From: an uncultured Saprospirales bacterium
Lineage (GTDB): Bacteria; Bacteroidota; Bacteroidia; Chitinophagales; Saprospiraceae
Length of the DNA stretch: 59,190 nt
NCBI GenBank assembly: GCA_937864265.1
Contig: CALMIR010000147.1
Coordinates: forward strand, 1 to 59,190
Direction: 5' to 3'
In this document: one piece after another, positions 1 to 9,863 of the stretch
Position numbering within the stretch: the first letter of the stretch is position 1
How the letters are laid out: the number at the start of each line of letters is the position of its first letter
Notes under the pieces: generated by a model
Seen by the model: the letters and a program-made list of their open reading frames with translations, nothing else
Database searches by the model: none
Told to the model about the DNA's origin: nothing
Translations under genes and position numbers: made by a program

Positions 1-110
1 CGACCTTCTGCATTACGGTAACTCTCCACGAGTCGGTAATAGCTGTCGTACTTTTGGGTGGCCGGATTTACCCACCCACTGGCTTTGAAAGATACTGTAA
101 GACCGCCCAC
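1..110 (-). CDS. IS1634-like transposase, N-terminal part (runs off left edge)
   Basis: Read on the minus strand from a GTG at 108-110, the frame stays open to the window edge for about 36 residues. An in-frame stop lies at 120-122. It encodes FKASGWVNPATQKYDSYYRL followed by VESYRNAEGR. This matches my recollection of the start of IS1634/IS4-type transposases of Bacteroidota, with an NPAT...YYRLVESYRN pattern. The catalytic DDE residues would lie outside the window. The family call comes from memory of this short motif, so it is moderately sure. The region upstream (111-306) would be the end of the element. Confidence 0.6.
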   Translation of the reverse strand, partial: MGGLTVSFKASGWVNPATQKYDSYYRLVESYRNAEG

Positions 111-306
111 CCAATCAACTCACCTGTGTACTACAAAACGATTTTTAAAAAATCAATCAGCCGAATTTTACCCTAAATTAGTCCGAATTTTGGCGAAAAT
201 ATTTTTTTCCGCATCGGAAAATAGGCCAGCTACGCAATGTGGGGTAAGTGTGTTCGCTAGGATAAGGAATTTGATAAATTGGGAAGTAGTTTTTTGCACA
301 CTACCC
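111..306 (-). mobile_element. Outer (5') end of the IS1634-like element
   Basis: There is no other gene between the transposase start and the S9 peptidase stop at 312. The segment at about 246-306 (GTGTGTTCGCTAGGATAAGG through TTTTTTGCACACTAC) closely matches 59103-59158 at the other end of the window in the same orientation. There it forms one end of a MITE-like unit. The likeliest element boundary is the GCACACTAC near 298-306, only a few bases from the peptidase stop codon. The exact terminal inverted repeat and target duplication cannot be fixed because the other end is not in view. Confidence 0.5.
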
Positions 307-311
307 AGGCG

Positions 312-3101
312 TTAATCTTCCGCATCAAGTCCCTGCAAAATCCCCTTTTCTAAGGGTGAGACCCCTTCTTGCATCCACCTAGGCATAGGCCCATCCATCA
401 AATAATAATCAAAAAACTGCTGCATACGGGTTTGAAAATCCACTTTATTCTGGTACTGGGTAAGCCCGTGTTTTTCATCGTTGTAATTCAGCAGCCAAGC
501 TGGCTTATTCAATCGCCTCAAGGCCATAAAAAACTCGATACCCTGGTACCAGGGTACAGCCCCATCCTGGTCATTGTGCAAAATGAGCACAGGCGTATTG
601 ATTTTGTCGGCATAGAAAAGGGGAGAGTTTTCCAGGTATAGTGCCTGGTTTTCCCATAGGGGGACGCCTAATCGGCTTTGGGTGCGCTCGTATTGGAACA
701 TGCGGCTCAAGCCACTCTCCCAGCGGATGCCGCCATAGGCCGAGGTCATATTGACCACCGGAGCACCCGATTCTGCACAGGCAAACAAATCGGTTTTAGT
801 AATGAGGTAGGCCGCCTGATATCCGCCCCAGCTATGCCCCTGTACACCAATTCTTTTCTTGTCCACAAAACCTTTCTCGATCAACGATTCCACACCGGAA
901 GTCACTACCTCCAGGGCGCTTTCTCCCGGATAGCCTATCCGGTAATAAATGTCAGGCACAAAAATAAGGTAACCCCGGCTGGCATAGAAAGCAAAATTGA
1001 TGGACGAGCGGCCTTGTTTTGGGGTAGGATGACGGTGCAGATCATCGGTGTAGCGCTCATAGAAATAGGTCATCATCGGGTATTGCCGCTTAGCGTCGAA
1101 GCCTTCAGGTTTGATCAAAAGCCCTTTTTCCAACTTTCCCTGCTTATTTTTCCATTCGTATATTTCGATGTTTCCCCAATAGAAGTTTTGCTGTTGGGGG
1201 TTGATGTCGCTGATCTTGGTGAAGTTTTTTAAATGGTCTTTGCTGTAAAGCAGATCGGGAAAAACCCGGAAGTTTTCGCGTGAAAACAAATAAGCATCGC
1301 CCTCCCTGGCTTTCAACACCTTGGGTGTGTAGTAAAATTCATCTTGCTGCACCTGATCCAATACCCCTGTATGGATATTGAACCAGGCATAGCCGGAAGC
1401 TTTATTTCGTTCATCGAATACGTGAAAAAGCATGGGTTTTACTTCCTCTATGGCACGCTCCTCCGGATCGAGTTGGATGTAGCGGTATTGCTTCTGGTGG
1501 CTTCGCCCTTTGGTGAGGTTATTGGCTGCTAATTTGGTATCAGGATCAATCAACCAAATATCGTAGCGATCGTACAATAGGATAAAATCATCCTCTGTAG
1601 TCCAGCCCGCTACGCCATAAGGATCGGGATGCATGGGGCGATCGTTCTGCTCGTCGTAAAACGGCGTGGGCACGGCGGCTGTCAGATTCATTCGGAATTT
1701 GCGTTCTATTTCATAAGCATACCAGGCAGAGTCGGGCTGGCTGTACCAATACACATACTTGCCTTCGGGCGATAAGTTTGGATTACCGCATATTTGCTGC
1801 CCCACCAATTGTCGCTCACCATTTTGTAGGTCAATGAGATATACGTCTTTACAAACCGGATAGCCTTCCCAGGAAAGTCGCGCCAAATAGGGCGTTTCGT
1901 TCCAGGCCAAGGCATAGCGGGCTTTGCCTTCGTTGCCCAATCTAATTTCCGGCAGCGATTCATCGTGCAATAGCCTCGTTGCTTTTGTTTCCGTATCGAA
2001 TAGGCAGGTGTAACTCCGCTTTTTCTCGGCATCCAACAACACTTCCTGCTGGGTATATAAGCGGGCATCCTGGTAGGTCCACACTTCTACCGATACGGTT
2101 TCTTCCGGCAAGAGGGTCGTATCTTTCAAAATAGGTGCCGGATTGATTCCAAAAAATAAACGTTGCCCGTCCTCTGAGAAATAAGGTTTGCTATGCTCGC
2201 TGAGCATCCAGTTTTCAGGAACAAACCGACTGCTGCTATCCGCTACCCATTCCGCAGCGGGCATCGATGTTTTCCAGTAGTAAAGCTGAAAGGGTTTGGC
2301 TTGGGCTTTAGCGGTATCTGGGTAAACCAAAAAGGCCGCCTGTTCTCCTTTTTTATCCATTTGAAGGTGTTGGTAGTCGCCCTTTTGCTTTAGCAATCCT
2401 GTAAAACGGCGGCTGGGGCAATCATACCAATAAACACCTTCTGCTAAGGTAGAGTCTTTACCGCTGCTGTGTACCAGCAAACGCGGGCCTTCTTCTGCCA
2501 AAGTATAGGCTTTGACAAATGGAATGCTATCGGCCAATCCGTTGTCCAAATTGCGCATGACCAGCAGGCTGCCATTTTTCTCGGATTCCAGTTTTACTTT
2601 GATGGAATCGGGCAGGCTGGTGTCCCTCGGAGCCGGTTCGAGGTGGTAGGCCAGCCAGCCGGTCCATTTTTGCGGAAGCTGAAACGATTTAACACGGGCT
2701 ATTTGCAGGGCAGGCTGTTCCGATAGCAAGGCCAATACCATCAAACTGTCTTTGGGCCATTTTTTTTCTTTTACTTTTTTGCGCTTCAGCGCTTTAATGC
2801 TGTCTTGTGGCGGGCTGATGACAAAAGCGACGTAGCGGCTGTCGGCGCTGAACTGGGCTTTCTGACCTCTATGAAAACGTTGCTCTTTTCCCGAAATGGC
2901 ATCGTAAATCACCAGAGTCGGGTCGCCTTCGGCAGGGGCGATTTCATAGCTTACCCAGCGACCATTGGGGGAGAGTTGCTCTTTTTGTTTGTCATTCCAG
3001 GCGGCCACATCGGCATGGTCGAGGGGCTTTTTATTGGATTGGGCGCTCATAGAACCCACCGTTAGCACGGCGCTTAGGAGGTAGAAATACAATTTGTACA
3101 T
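312..3101 (-). CDS. Secreted S9-family prolyl oligopeptidase-like serine peptidase
   Basis: The protein is about 929 residues. I start it at the ATG at 3101 because it gives a classic signal peptide (MYKLYFYLLSAVLTVGSMSA, then QS); the frame is open further upstream but reads poorly. The long N-terminal two thirds look like a WD40/PD40-type beta-propeller, as in DPP-IV/acylaminoacyl peptidases. The C-terminal alpha/beta hydrolase carries GHSWGG (Ser about 757), an Asp in HNDQDGAVP (about 846) and His in DEKHGL (about 878), so the triad is complete. It probably cleaves peptides in the periplasm or at the surface. No T9SS sorting domain is visible. It lies downstream of the OmpA-type gene on the same strand with a gap of about 160 bp. 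Substrate unknown. Confidence 0.88.
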   Translation of the reverse strand: MYKLYFYLLSAVLTVGSMSAQSNKKPLDHADVAAWNDKQKEQLSPNGRWVSYEIAPAEGDPTLVIYDAISGKEQRFHRGQKAQFSADSRYVAFVISPPQDSIKALKRKKVKEKKWPKDSLMVLALLSEQPALQIARVKSFQLPQKWTGWLAYHLEPAPRDTSLPDSIKVKLESEKNGSLLVMRNLDNGLADSIPFVKAYTLAEEGPRLLVHSSGKDSTLAEGVYWYDCPSRRFTGLLKQKGDYQHLQMDKKGEQAAFLVYPDTAKAQAKPFQLYYWKTSMPAAEWVADSSSRFVPENWMLSEHSKPYFSEDGQRLFFGINPAPILKDTTLLPEETVSVEVWTYQDARLYTQQEVLLDAEKKRSYTCLFDTETKATRLLHDESLPEIRLGNEGKARYALAWNETPYLARLSWEGYPVCKDVYLIDLQNGERQLVGQQICGNPNLSPEGKYVYWYSQPDSAWYAYEIERKFRMNLTAAVPTPFYDEQNDRPMHPDPYGVAGWTTEDDFILLYDRYDIWLIDPDTKLAANNLTKGRSHQKQYRYIQLDPEERAIEEVKPMLFHVFDERNKASGYAWFNIHTGVLDQVQQDEFYYTPKVLKAREGDAYLFSRENFRVFPDLLYSKDHLKNFTKISDINPQQQNFYWGNIEIYEWKNKQGKLEKGLLIKPEGFDAKRQYPMMTYFYERYTDDLHRHPTPKQGRSSINFAFYASRGYLIFVPDIYYRIGYPGESALEVVTSGVESLIEKGFVDKKRIGVQGHSWGGYQAAYLITKTDLFACAESGAPVVNMTSAYGGIRWESGLSRMFQYERTQSRLGVPLWENQALYLENSPLFYADKINTPVLILHNDQDGAVPWYQGIEFFMALRRLNKPAWLLNYNDEKHGLTQYQNKVDFQTRMQQFFDYYLMDGPMPRWMQEGVSPLEKGILQGLDAED

Positions 3102-3261
3102 AATCAGCCAATAATGATGATGTACAAATTTGAGAAAAACTTTGCTGAATTTTGTATAATTGATCATCTAATACCGGAGTACTTGGCCCGTATGCCCTAT
3201 TGCCTTCCGATAACGACAAGCGGTAAAGTGTTTTAGATGAGCCGTACAAAAACAAAGCAGC

Positions 3262-5304
3262 CTAATGCACCTCACCGATGACTTTGAACTCCGTTCTCCG
3301 GTTCATTTGGTGTTCCGACTCGCTGCAATCGACCCCATCGCGGCAGCGGTTTACCAACTTGCCTTCGCCATAACCCTTGGCTACTAATCGGTTTCTGTCA
3401 ATGCCTTTGTAAACCAGCCAAGCCACTACGTTGTCGGCTCTGCGTTGCGAAAGCTTGCGGTTGTATTGCTCCGGACCATTGGCATCGGTATGGGAGCTGA
3501 TCTCCACAATAAGATTGGAATTTTCGTAGAGTATTTTCAACAGGCGCTCTAGTTCTGGAAAAGCATCCGAACGGACACTGGCCCGCTCCGAATCGTAATA
3601 AATGTTGAGGATGTAAGCGATTTCTTCTCCACCTTTGCCGTCATCGTATCGGGTAATTTCAAACTTTTCTTCCCCCAAGTCGGGCTCTGGTAGTTTGACG
3701 GGTTTGAAATTTGTATCCAACGGGATAATATCCTGAGGTTTGGGTTGTTCTTTTACGGTTTCAACCACTAATTCTTCTGGCTTTTCTTCCACGATTAGTT
3801 CGGGTTTCAACGCCAATACCAAATAGAGCGTATCGCCGGTCTGCTCCTCAGGACAAACCTCCATACTTCGGCTGAGGTAACCGTTGATATATCCTGTTAA
3901 GGTGCAGCATTCATGTAGGTACAGTGCGCAGTTTCCACCGGCATCCGTTTGCAGGGTGTCGCCTGTGCAACTATTGACAACATAAGCATAGGGTATATTG
4001 ATCGTTTTTTCCAAATCGATGACCTCAATGGCGGCCAATTGCCCTTTTCGTTGGAAGAAATAAATATCGTCGCCACCCATGCCACCCGGGCGGTTGGAAG
4101 TGAAATAGCCTTCTTCCCCATTACTGTTTAAAATGAGGCCATAATCATCATGAGCCGTATTGAATGGGGCGCCTAGGTTTTCGGCTGTTCCCCAGATGCT
4201 GTCTTTGGTCATTTGACAGAAAAAAATGTCCTGTCCACCCAAACCAAAATGACCATTAGAGGCGAAATAGAGGGCACCGGAAGTGCTGATAAAAGGCCGG
4301 ACTTCGTCGCCCTCGGTATTGACATTTGGCCCTAAATTGACAGATGAGCCCCATTGTCCTTCTTTGCGGACAATAACATAGATGTCTGAACCTCCGAACC
4401 CGCCCGGCATATCGGAGGAGAAAAACAATTGCTCGCCATCGGGGCTGAGGTAAGGATGGGCAACCGAATAATCATCGCTGTTGATGGGCAATGGGGCGGC
4501 CTCACTCCAGCCAACCTGGGGAATTTGGGTCGCATGGGTAATTTCCAATCGGCGGATGGGGTTTTCCACTTGGTTGACCTTCATCTGGCGGGTACGGGTC
4601 ATGAAAATTTCCGTTTGATCCTGATTGAAACTCACCACAGCATCGTGAAAGGGGGAATTCAATTCTTTAGAAAAAGGCGTAACCGTTCCGTAGTTTTTGA
4701 CGCCATTTTGTTCTCCCACTTCTACATAAAATAGGCTGTAAAAACGCCCGTTTTCCTTAGCAGCGACCAAGTCAGGGCGAAAGGCTGTAAACACCAACCC
4801 ATTTTTGTAATAAACGGGCCCTAAGTCATTGGCGGGGCCGTTGAAGGTTGGAAGGGATAATGATACTTGCGAAAATGACTTTTTTTCTAGCTCAGATTTG
4901 CGCTGGCAGGCATTGAGCAGGTCTTTTTTTCTGGGATCGTAAGGCCGTAATTTGAGGTACTGCTTGAACCAGTGTTCGGCAGCCTCACAGTTGTCGAGTT
5001 GAAACAACAAGGTGCCATAAATATACTGGAACTCTGGATTGGCATTGGGCATACTGGCTAATTGCCCGTACCACTGAGCTGCATTTTCAATATTGCCTAC
5101 ACTCCGGTAAGCTGCGCCTAAGGCCGCCTTGGCCTCGTCGCTGGGTTCTTTGTCTATGATTTGGTGGAGCATGGTGATGGCAGACTGATAATCACCCGCT
5201 TCCATCAGGCGTTCTGCCCTTTTTACTTTTGTATTCTGGGCGCTCAAGTCCTGACCTGCTACCAAAAAAAGAAGCAGGCAGCCCATCCAGGTCATTTTTC
5301 TCAT
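3262..5304 (-). CDS. TPR / PD40 beta-propeller / OmpA-domain envelope protein
   Basis: The protein is about 680 residues from the ATG at 5304, chosen because it begins a signal peptide (MRKMTWMGCLLLFLVAGQDL, then SAQ). The order is TPR-like helices (about residues 20-125), PD40/WD40-like propeller blades with repeated YFSSDMPGGFGGSDIY-type motifs (about 150-420), a linker, and a C-terminal OmpA/MotB domain with the NRKLSQRRADNVV peptidoglycan-binding signature. This architecture is shared with PorE-like proteins that tie the T9SS to peptidoglycan and with many uncharacterised Bacteroidota proteins. A PorP/SprF gene is elsewhere in the window (37372) but not adjacent. A role as a peptidoglycan-linked envelope protein is likely; a specific T9SS role is inference. 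Confidence 0.85.
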   Translation of the reverse strand: MRKMTWMGCLLLFLVAGQDLSAQNTKVKRAERLMEAGDYQSAITMLHQIIDKEPSDEAKAALGAAYRSVGNIENAAQWYGQLASMPNANPEFQYIYGTLLFQLDNCEAAEHWFKQYLKLRPYDPRKKDLLNACQRKSELEKKSFSQVSLSLPTFNGPANDLGPVYYKNGLVFTAFRPDLVAAKENGRFYSLFYVEVGEQNGVKNYGTVTPFSKELNSPFHDAVVSFNQDQTEIFMTRTRQMKVNQVENPIRRLEITHATQIPQVGWSEAAPLPINSDDYSVAHPYLSPDGEQLFFSSDMPGGFGGSDIYVIVRKEGQWGSSVNLGPNVNTEGDEVRPFISTSGALYFASNGHFGLGGQDIFFCQMTKDSIWGTAENLGAPFNTAHDDYGLILNSNGEEGYFTSNRPGGMGGDDIYFFQRKGQLAAIEVIDLEKTINIPYAYVVNSCTGDTLQTDAGGNCALYLHECCTLTGYINGYLSRSMEVCPEEQTGDTLYLVLALKPELIVEEKPEELVVETVKEQPKPQDIIPLDTNFKPVKLPEPDLGEEKFEITRYDDGKGGEEIAYILNIYYDSERASVRSDAFPELERLLKILYENSNLIVEISSHTDANGPEQYNRKLSQRRADNVVAWLVYKGIDRNRLVAKGYGEGKLVNRCRDGVDCSESEHQMNRRTEFKVIGEVH

Positions 5305-5469
5305 AGTAATTGTGTTTACGGCACCGGTTTTTACAATAATATTTTCCTTCATGCTGAACGTGCAATCCAATGCAGGGTTTAGTGATCGGTTTTTATTGCT
5401 TTACGAAAAAAGGGGGCATTGGGTTACAACTTGATGAAAAGCAAAATATGATGTTGCCGGAGGAATAGC

Positions 5470-7542
5470 TCATTCTACGACCCACTCGTCGAGTAATAAG
5501 AGGGCTGCTTCCCCTTCACTGGGTTTTCCCGCTGGGATTAGGCCCCGTTTTTTGGCGCTTACTTTCAGGTAGCGCACTTGTTGTGGATCGAAAGTAATGC
5601 TCAAAAATCGGGTTGCTTCCCGCAAATCATAAGCATCCGTTGAGACTGCGCCAAGGCGATGGTATTTTTTCCCGTCCAGGGAAGCCCAGAATTCGACATC
5701 CAGAGGGAAATAGGCAGCGATGTCCGGGTTTTGCATGCAATGAAGCCCCGTACGCTTTATCGTTTTTACAGCCCCCATATCCAGTATCATGGCTGCATCG
5801 TCCATGCGGTAACCCACCCAACCATCGGGTATAATTGTGGCATATCGGCTGTAGTTCCAATACTGGCCATCGGTTAGTTTGGATTCCGCATTGGGTCGGT
5901 AATAAGGGCCAGGCTGCACCTCAAACTGGAGTTGGGCACCTATGCCCAAATGGGATAAAGTGGCCATTTTTAAGCTAGTTTGAAAGTCTTCTGGGTGATC
6001 CTCGTATTTGTCGTGTAATTGATGGAGCTGTTTTTTCAGTGCTTCCCGGATTTTGGCGTAAGCCGGATCGTCGAACACATTATTCATTTCGCGGGGATCC
6101 TTTTCCAAGTCGTACAATTCCCAGGCATCTATATCATAATAAAAATGGATCAACTTATAGCGCTCGGTACGCACCCCGTAATGCCTTTTCACCGAATGCG
6201 TTCCAGGATATTCAAAATAATGGTAGTAAATGGCTTTTTGCCAGCCTTTCTTGTGGGTTGGTTTTTTAAAAAAACGCGCAAAAGAACTTCCCTGCATTTC
6301 TTCTGGAATGGCTACTCCGGCCAACTCCAACAAAGTCGGCGCTATATCGAGGTTCATACACAGGGCGTCTGTGCTTGAGCCAGGCTTGATATGACCAGGC
6401 CATTGAACGAGAAAAGGCATTTGATAAGACTCTTCGTACATGAACCGTTTGTCGAACCAACCGTGCTCCCCTAAATAAAAGCCCTGATCGGAGGTATAAA
6501 CCAGAATCGTATGCTCTGCCAATCCCTTTTCCTCCAGGTAGTCGAGTAATCGACCTGTATTGTCATCTACCGATGCGATACAACGCAAGTAATCTTTGAC
6601 GTAGCGTTGGTATTTCCACCTCAGCAAGTCTTCTCCTTGTAAATTGGCGTTCACAAAGGCTTCATTTTCCGGGCCATAGGCTGAAATCCATGCCTGTCGT
6701 TGGTCATCGGTCATGGTTTTTAAACGATCGGACATCCAGTGATCGATCCAGCCATTGTTTGTTTCAGGTTCTGTTTCTACTACTTTCAGGTCGTAGGCCA
6801 AGTTCATTGTTTTTTCAATCGACATATCTTGTTCGACTGCTGCTGCGGAGCGGGTAGCATAATCGTCAAAGAGGTTATCCGGCTCTGGAATATCCTGCTC
6901 CTGGTAGTCTGTCAGGTGCTCAGGGCCGGGCATCCAATTGCGGTGGGGGGCTTTGTTGCCCAGGAACAAGAAGAAAGGCTTGTCGTCTTGCCGATTTTCC
7001 AGCCAGTTCAGGGCATAATCGGTGGTCAAGTCGGTAACATATCCTTCCGTGTGTTTTAATTCGCCCATCTCGATAAAATCGGGATTGTAATACAGCCCCT
7101 GATCGGGCAAAATATTCCAATAATCAAAACCAACCGGGTCGGATTTGAGGTGCCATTTGCCGATCATAGCAGTCTGATAGCCATGTTGTTGCAGCAAGCG
7201 AGGCAGGGTATTCTGGTTGGCATCGAAGGTGTTGGTGTTGTTGAACACGCCGTTGAGGTGGCTCATTTTACTGGTTAAAATGACCGCACGGCTTGGGGCG
7301 CAAATGGAATTGGTGCAGTACATTCGATCGAAGCGCATGCCATTTTCGGCGATGCGATCCAGATTGGGGGTTTGGTTGATCCGGCTGCCGTAAGCACTCA
7401 GCGCCTGAGCGGCGTGATCGTCCGATAAAATAAAAATGATGTTGGGTGCTTTTTTAGATGGAATTGGCTGATTTACAACCTTGTCTGGAGCGACGAATAG
7501 GCATAAAGCCAGTGTAAAAAACAGCGGAATGGAATGGAGCAT
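5470..7542 (-). CDS. Secreted Cys-type sulfatase with C-terminal F5/8-like domain
   Basis: This 690-residue protein has a signal peptide and an alkaline-phosphatase-fold sulfatase domain. Visible motifs are the N-terminal metal-binding SDDHAAQA, the formylglycine motif C-A-P-S-R at residues 81-85, GKWHL and TSDQGFYLGEHGW. Cys81 would need conversion to formylglycine by a maturase encoded elsewhere. The last 150 or so residues read like a discoidin (F5/8 type C) carbohydrate-binding module, which suggests a sulfated polysaccharide substrate. It is an isolated sulfatase: no SusC/SusD pair or glycosidase flanks it. It is transcribed divergently from the threonine aldolase gene, with 74 bp between them. 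Confidence 0.88.
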   Translation of the reverse strand: MLHSIPLFFTLALCLFVAPDKVVNQPIPSKKAPNIIFILSDDHAAQALSAYGSRINQTPNLDRIAENGMRFDRMYCTNSICAPSRAVILTSKMSHLNGVFNNTNTFDANQNTLPRLLQQHGYQTAMIGKWHLKSDPVGFDYWNILPDQGLYYNPDFIEMGELKHTEGYVTDLTTDYALNWLENRQDDKPFFLFLGNKAPHRNWMPGPEHLTDYQEQDIPEPDNLFDDYATRSAAAVEQDMSIEKTMNLAYDLKVVETEPETNNGWIDHWMSDRLKTMTDDQRQAWISAYGPENEAFVNANLQGEDLLRWKYQRYVKDYLRCIASVDDNTGRLLDYLEEKGLAEHTILVYTSDQGFYLGEHGWFDKRFMYEESYQMPFLVQWPGHIKPGSSTDALCMNLDIAPTLLELAGVAIPEEMQGSSFARFFKKPTHKKGWQKAIYYHYFEYPGTHSVKRHYGVRTERYKLIHFYYDIDAWELYDLEKDPREMNNVFDDPAYAKIREALKKQLHQLHDKYEDHPEDFQTSLKMATLSHLGIGAQLQFEVQPGPYYRPNAESKLTDGQYWNYSRYATIIPDGWVGYRMDDAAMILDMGAVKTIKRTGLHCMQNPDIAAYFPLDVEFWASLDGKKYHRLGAVSTDAYDLREATRFLSITFDPQQVRYLKVSAKKRGLIPAGKPSEGEAALLLLDEWVVE

Positions 7543-7616
7543 CGTTCTTTTTGAGGCATAAGTTAATATAAAAATGCAAAAGCCGCTTATTTTGCTGTCA
7601 TATTAACACATCTATT

Positions 7617-8663
7617 ATGGTTCAGCAGCCCATCAATCTCATTAGCGATACCGTTACCCGACCTACGCCCGCCATGCTTCAGGCCATGTTTGAAGCCGAA
7701 GTGGGCGATGATGTATTTGGAGAAGATCCGACGGTCAATGCTTTGGAGCAAAAAGTAGCGCATTTATTTGGCAAGGAGGCGGCACTGTTTTGCCCATCTG
7801 GCACCATGACCAATCAATTGGCGATCAAATGCCATACGCGCCCCCTGGACGAATTGATTTGCGATGAGTTTTCCCATGTTTATCAGTACGAAACAGGCGG
7901 CTACGCCTTCCATTCCGGGGTTTCGATTAACCTCATCAAAGGCGAAAACGGTAAAATAAAGGCCGAACAAATCCGCGCTGCGGTTAAGCCGGTTTATGAT
8001 TGGCTGCCGATAAGCCGTCTGGTGGTCATCGAAAATACCTGCAACAAAGGCGGCGGCAGTTTTTATACCCTGGATGAATTGGTACCTATTAGCCAATTTT
8101 GCCGGGAGGCAGGGTTGGCCTTGCATTTGGATGGCGCCCGTCTATTCAATGCCTTGGTGGAAACAGGAGAATCGCCCATTGATCATGGGCGTTTGTTCGA
8201 CAGCGTTTCCATCTGCCTGTCGAAAGGATTGGGAGCGCCGGTTGGTTCTGTATTGTGTGGCCCAGCCGATTTTATCCGACAGGCCAGGCGTTTTCGCAAA
8301 GTAATGGGCGGCGGCATGCGACAGGCAGGCTATTTGGCTGCGGCGGGCATCTATGCCTTGGATCGCCACGTGGATCGATTGCAAGCCGACAATAAGCGGG
8401 CGAAACAGATAGGGGAAGTTCTGGCCGCTCAACCTTATGTAGCTCATGTGCGGCCTGTACAAAGCAACATCGTCATTTTTGACGTGTTGCCCCCTTTTAC
8501 TGCCGCTTCTTTTCTGGAGAAATTAAAGGCACAAGACATCTTGGCCACGGCCTTTGGCACTCAAACGCTGCGCTTTGTCACGCACCTGGATTTTACGGAA
8601 AATATGCTGGCGCGGGTGTTGGAGGTGTTGGAGGGAGGCGTCTCTGGTTTTTTACCCGGCTGA
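7617..8663 (+). CDS. Low-specificity L-threonine aldolase
   Basis: This 348-residue PLP enzyme of fold type I cleaves threonine/allo-threonine to glycine and acetaldehyde. It is close to the usual family length. Visible features are DTVTRPTPAM near the N-terminus, HLDGARLFNA (Asp172, PLP nitrogen partner) and the Schiff-base lysine in SICLSKGLGAPVG (Lys203). The final codons (FLPG, stop) lie inside a sequence, TTTTTTACCCGGCTGAGT, that recurs at 12152 and 54112, so an intergenic repeat appears to define its C-terminus. It has no same-strand partner; hisF faces it downstream. Confidence 0.9.
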   Translation: MVQQPINLISDTVTRPTPAMLQAMFEAEVGDDVFGEDPTVNALEQKVAHLFGKEAALFCPSGTMTNQLAIKCHTRPLDELICDEFSHVYQYETGGYAFHSGVSINLIKGENGKIKAEQIRAAVKPVYDWLPISRLVVIENTCNKGGGSFYTLDELVPISQFCREAGLALHLDGARLFNALVETGESPIDHGRLFDSVSICLSKGLGAPVGSVLCGPADFIRQARRFRKVMGGGMRQAGYLAAAGIYALDRHVDRLQADNKRAKQIGEVLAAQPYVAHVRPVQSNIVIFDVLPPFTAASFLEKLKAQDILATAFGTQTLRFVTHLDFTENMLARVLEVLEGGVSGFLPG

Positions 8664-8670
8664 GTGCAGC
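8646..8670 (+). repeat. Interspersed repeat module TTTTTTACCCGGCTGA, copy 1
   Basis: The sequence from GGTTTTTTACCCGGCTGA through GTGCAGC recurs almost base for base at 54112-54138 and, for its first 18 bases, at 12152-12169. In this copy the TGA is the stop codon of the threonine aldolase. It belongs with the GC-rich intergenic elements at 12053, 37236, 54112 and 56990. Confidence 0.7.
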
Positions 8671-8803
8671 TAAAGAACAATTGCTCCGAGATAAGCAACC
8701 TGTTATCTATCTACATTTAGAGAGAAAAGGTATTCTTCTTGACCTAGATCAACACCCTGAAAACCTATTCAAATACATCCCGGAACTAAAGGAAAGAGTA
8801 TAG
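8660..8803 (+). pseudogene. Coding-like remnant, 47 codons, no start
   Basis: The plus frame starting at CTG 8660 reads 47 sense codons to a TAG at 8801-8803. Its residues look protein-like (PVIYLHLERKGILLDLDQHP, then ENLFKYIPELKERV), and a second short in-frame stretch of 21 codons follows from the ATG at 8810 to 8872. There is no ATG start, and the 5' end merges into the repeat over the threonine aldolase stop. I do not recognise the family. It could be the 3' end of a decayed gene. The rest of the 8664-8895 gap holds nothing else I can support. Confidence 0.3.
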
Positions 8804-8895
8804 GAGTTGATGGATGAAATTCAATACTTGATTGATCTTTCCTGGCAAAGTACTGCTTTGCTTAGATGGTAATACCAGCAACCTATTGATTGGTG

Positions 8896-9654
8896 CTAAA
8901 CACCCCTCACATTTACCCCTTGCTCCTGCAAATAGGATTTTAGTTTGGGAATAGGTATTTCACGGAAGTGGAAAATACTGGCCGCCAGCGCAGCATCGGC
9001 TTTGCCTTGTGTAAAAACATCCACAAAATGATCCATAGTGCCGGCGCCACCGGAGGCGATGACGGGTATGGAAATAGAAGTGGCCACTTGAGCCGTTATG
9101 TCGTTGGCAAAACCAGCCTTTGCGCCGTCGTGATTCATGGAGGTAAACAAAATTTCACCTGCCCCCCTGTTTTCCGCTTCCTTGACCCAATCGAGCAGGC
9201 GGATGTCGGTGGCAATGCGCCCGCCGTTGAGGTGTACGTACCAATCGCCACTCATCTGTCGGGCATCCACCGCTACTACAACAAACTGGCTGCCAAACTG
9301 CCGCGCCAGTTCTTCCACCAATTCGGGGCGGCGAACGGCTGCTGAATTGATGGCAATTTTATCGGCACCGCTGTCCAGCAGTACCTCCACATCTTCCAAC
9401 GATTGGATACCGCCGCCAATGGTAAAAGGAATGTTCAAATGTTGGGCAATGGCGCGAGCCAAAGCCGCCAAGGTTTTTCTTTTCTCGTGGGTAGCTGTAA
9501 TATCCAGAAAGACCAGTTCATCGGCGCCTTGCTCGCTGTACAAAGCACCCAATTCCACCGGGTCGCCTGCATCGCGCAGGTTAACAAAATTAACCCCTTT
9601 GACCGTTCGGCCATCTTTAATGTCAAGACAAGGTATGATGCGTTTAGCCAGCAT
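8896..9654 (-). CDS. hisF: Imidazole glycerol phosphate synthase, cyclase subunit HisF
   Basis: This 252-residue (beta/alpha)8 barrel is the standard HisF length. It uses ammonia from HisH to turn PRFAR into IGP and AICAR in histidine synthesis. The catalytic aspartates are visible as Asp11 (IPCLDIKDG) and Asp130 (VVVAVDARQ), and the phosphate-binding loops FTIGGGIQS and VIASGGAG are present. No other his gene is in the window, so it is an orphan here rather than part of a his operon. The start ATG at 9654 gives the conserved [15 protein letters not shown] terminus; no Shine-Dalgarno sequence is visible. Confidence 0.95.
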   Translation of the reverse strand: MLAKRIIPCLDIKDGRTVKGVNFVNLRDAGDPVELGALYSEQGADELVFLDITATHEKRKTLAALARAIAQHLNIPFTIGGGIQSLEDVEVLLDSGADKIAINSAAVRRPELVEELARQFGSQFVVVAVDARQMSGDWYVHLNGGRIATDIRLLDWVKEAENRGAGEILFTSMNHDGAKAGFANDITAQVATSISIPVIASGGAGTMDHFVDVFTQGKADAALAASIFHFREIPIPKLKSYLQEQGVNVRGV

Positions 9655-9863
9655 GTGGTAGTTTGAGTTAGAAAAGAACAGGACGCTTAAAATCGGCGTA
9701 AAGTTAGCTAATGCTTGCCAATAGATTAGTTGCTATCCAATTTTTGGTTTGGAAAATAGCTTTAAAATCGCCCTTCCGACAATAGTTATTTCACCAATTG
9801 CTGGTTGAGGAATGAAGCGCAAGGTAGTGATAGAGAGTAGATGTAGTGGAAATGCCGAATGAC

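Noticed and set aside
58-315. Plus-strand frame at the left edge
   Set aside because: It runs against the transposase start and through the IS end, with no recognisable protein features.
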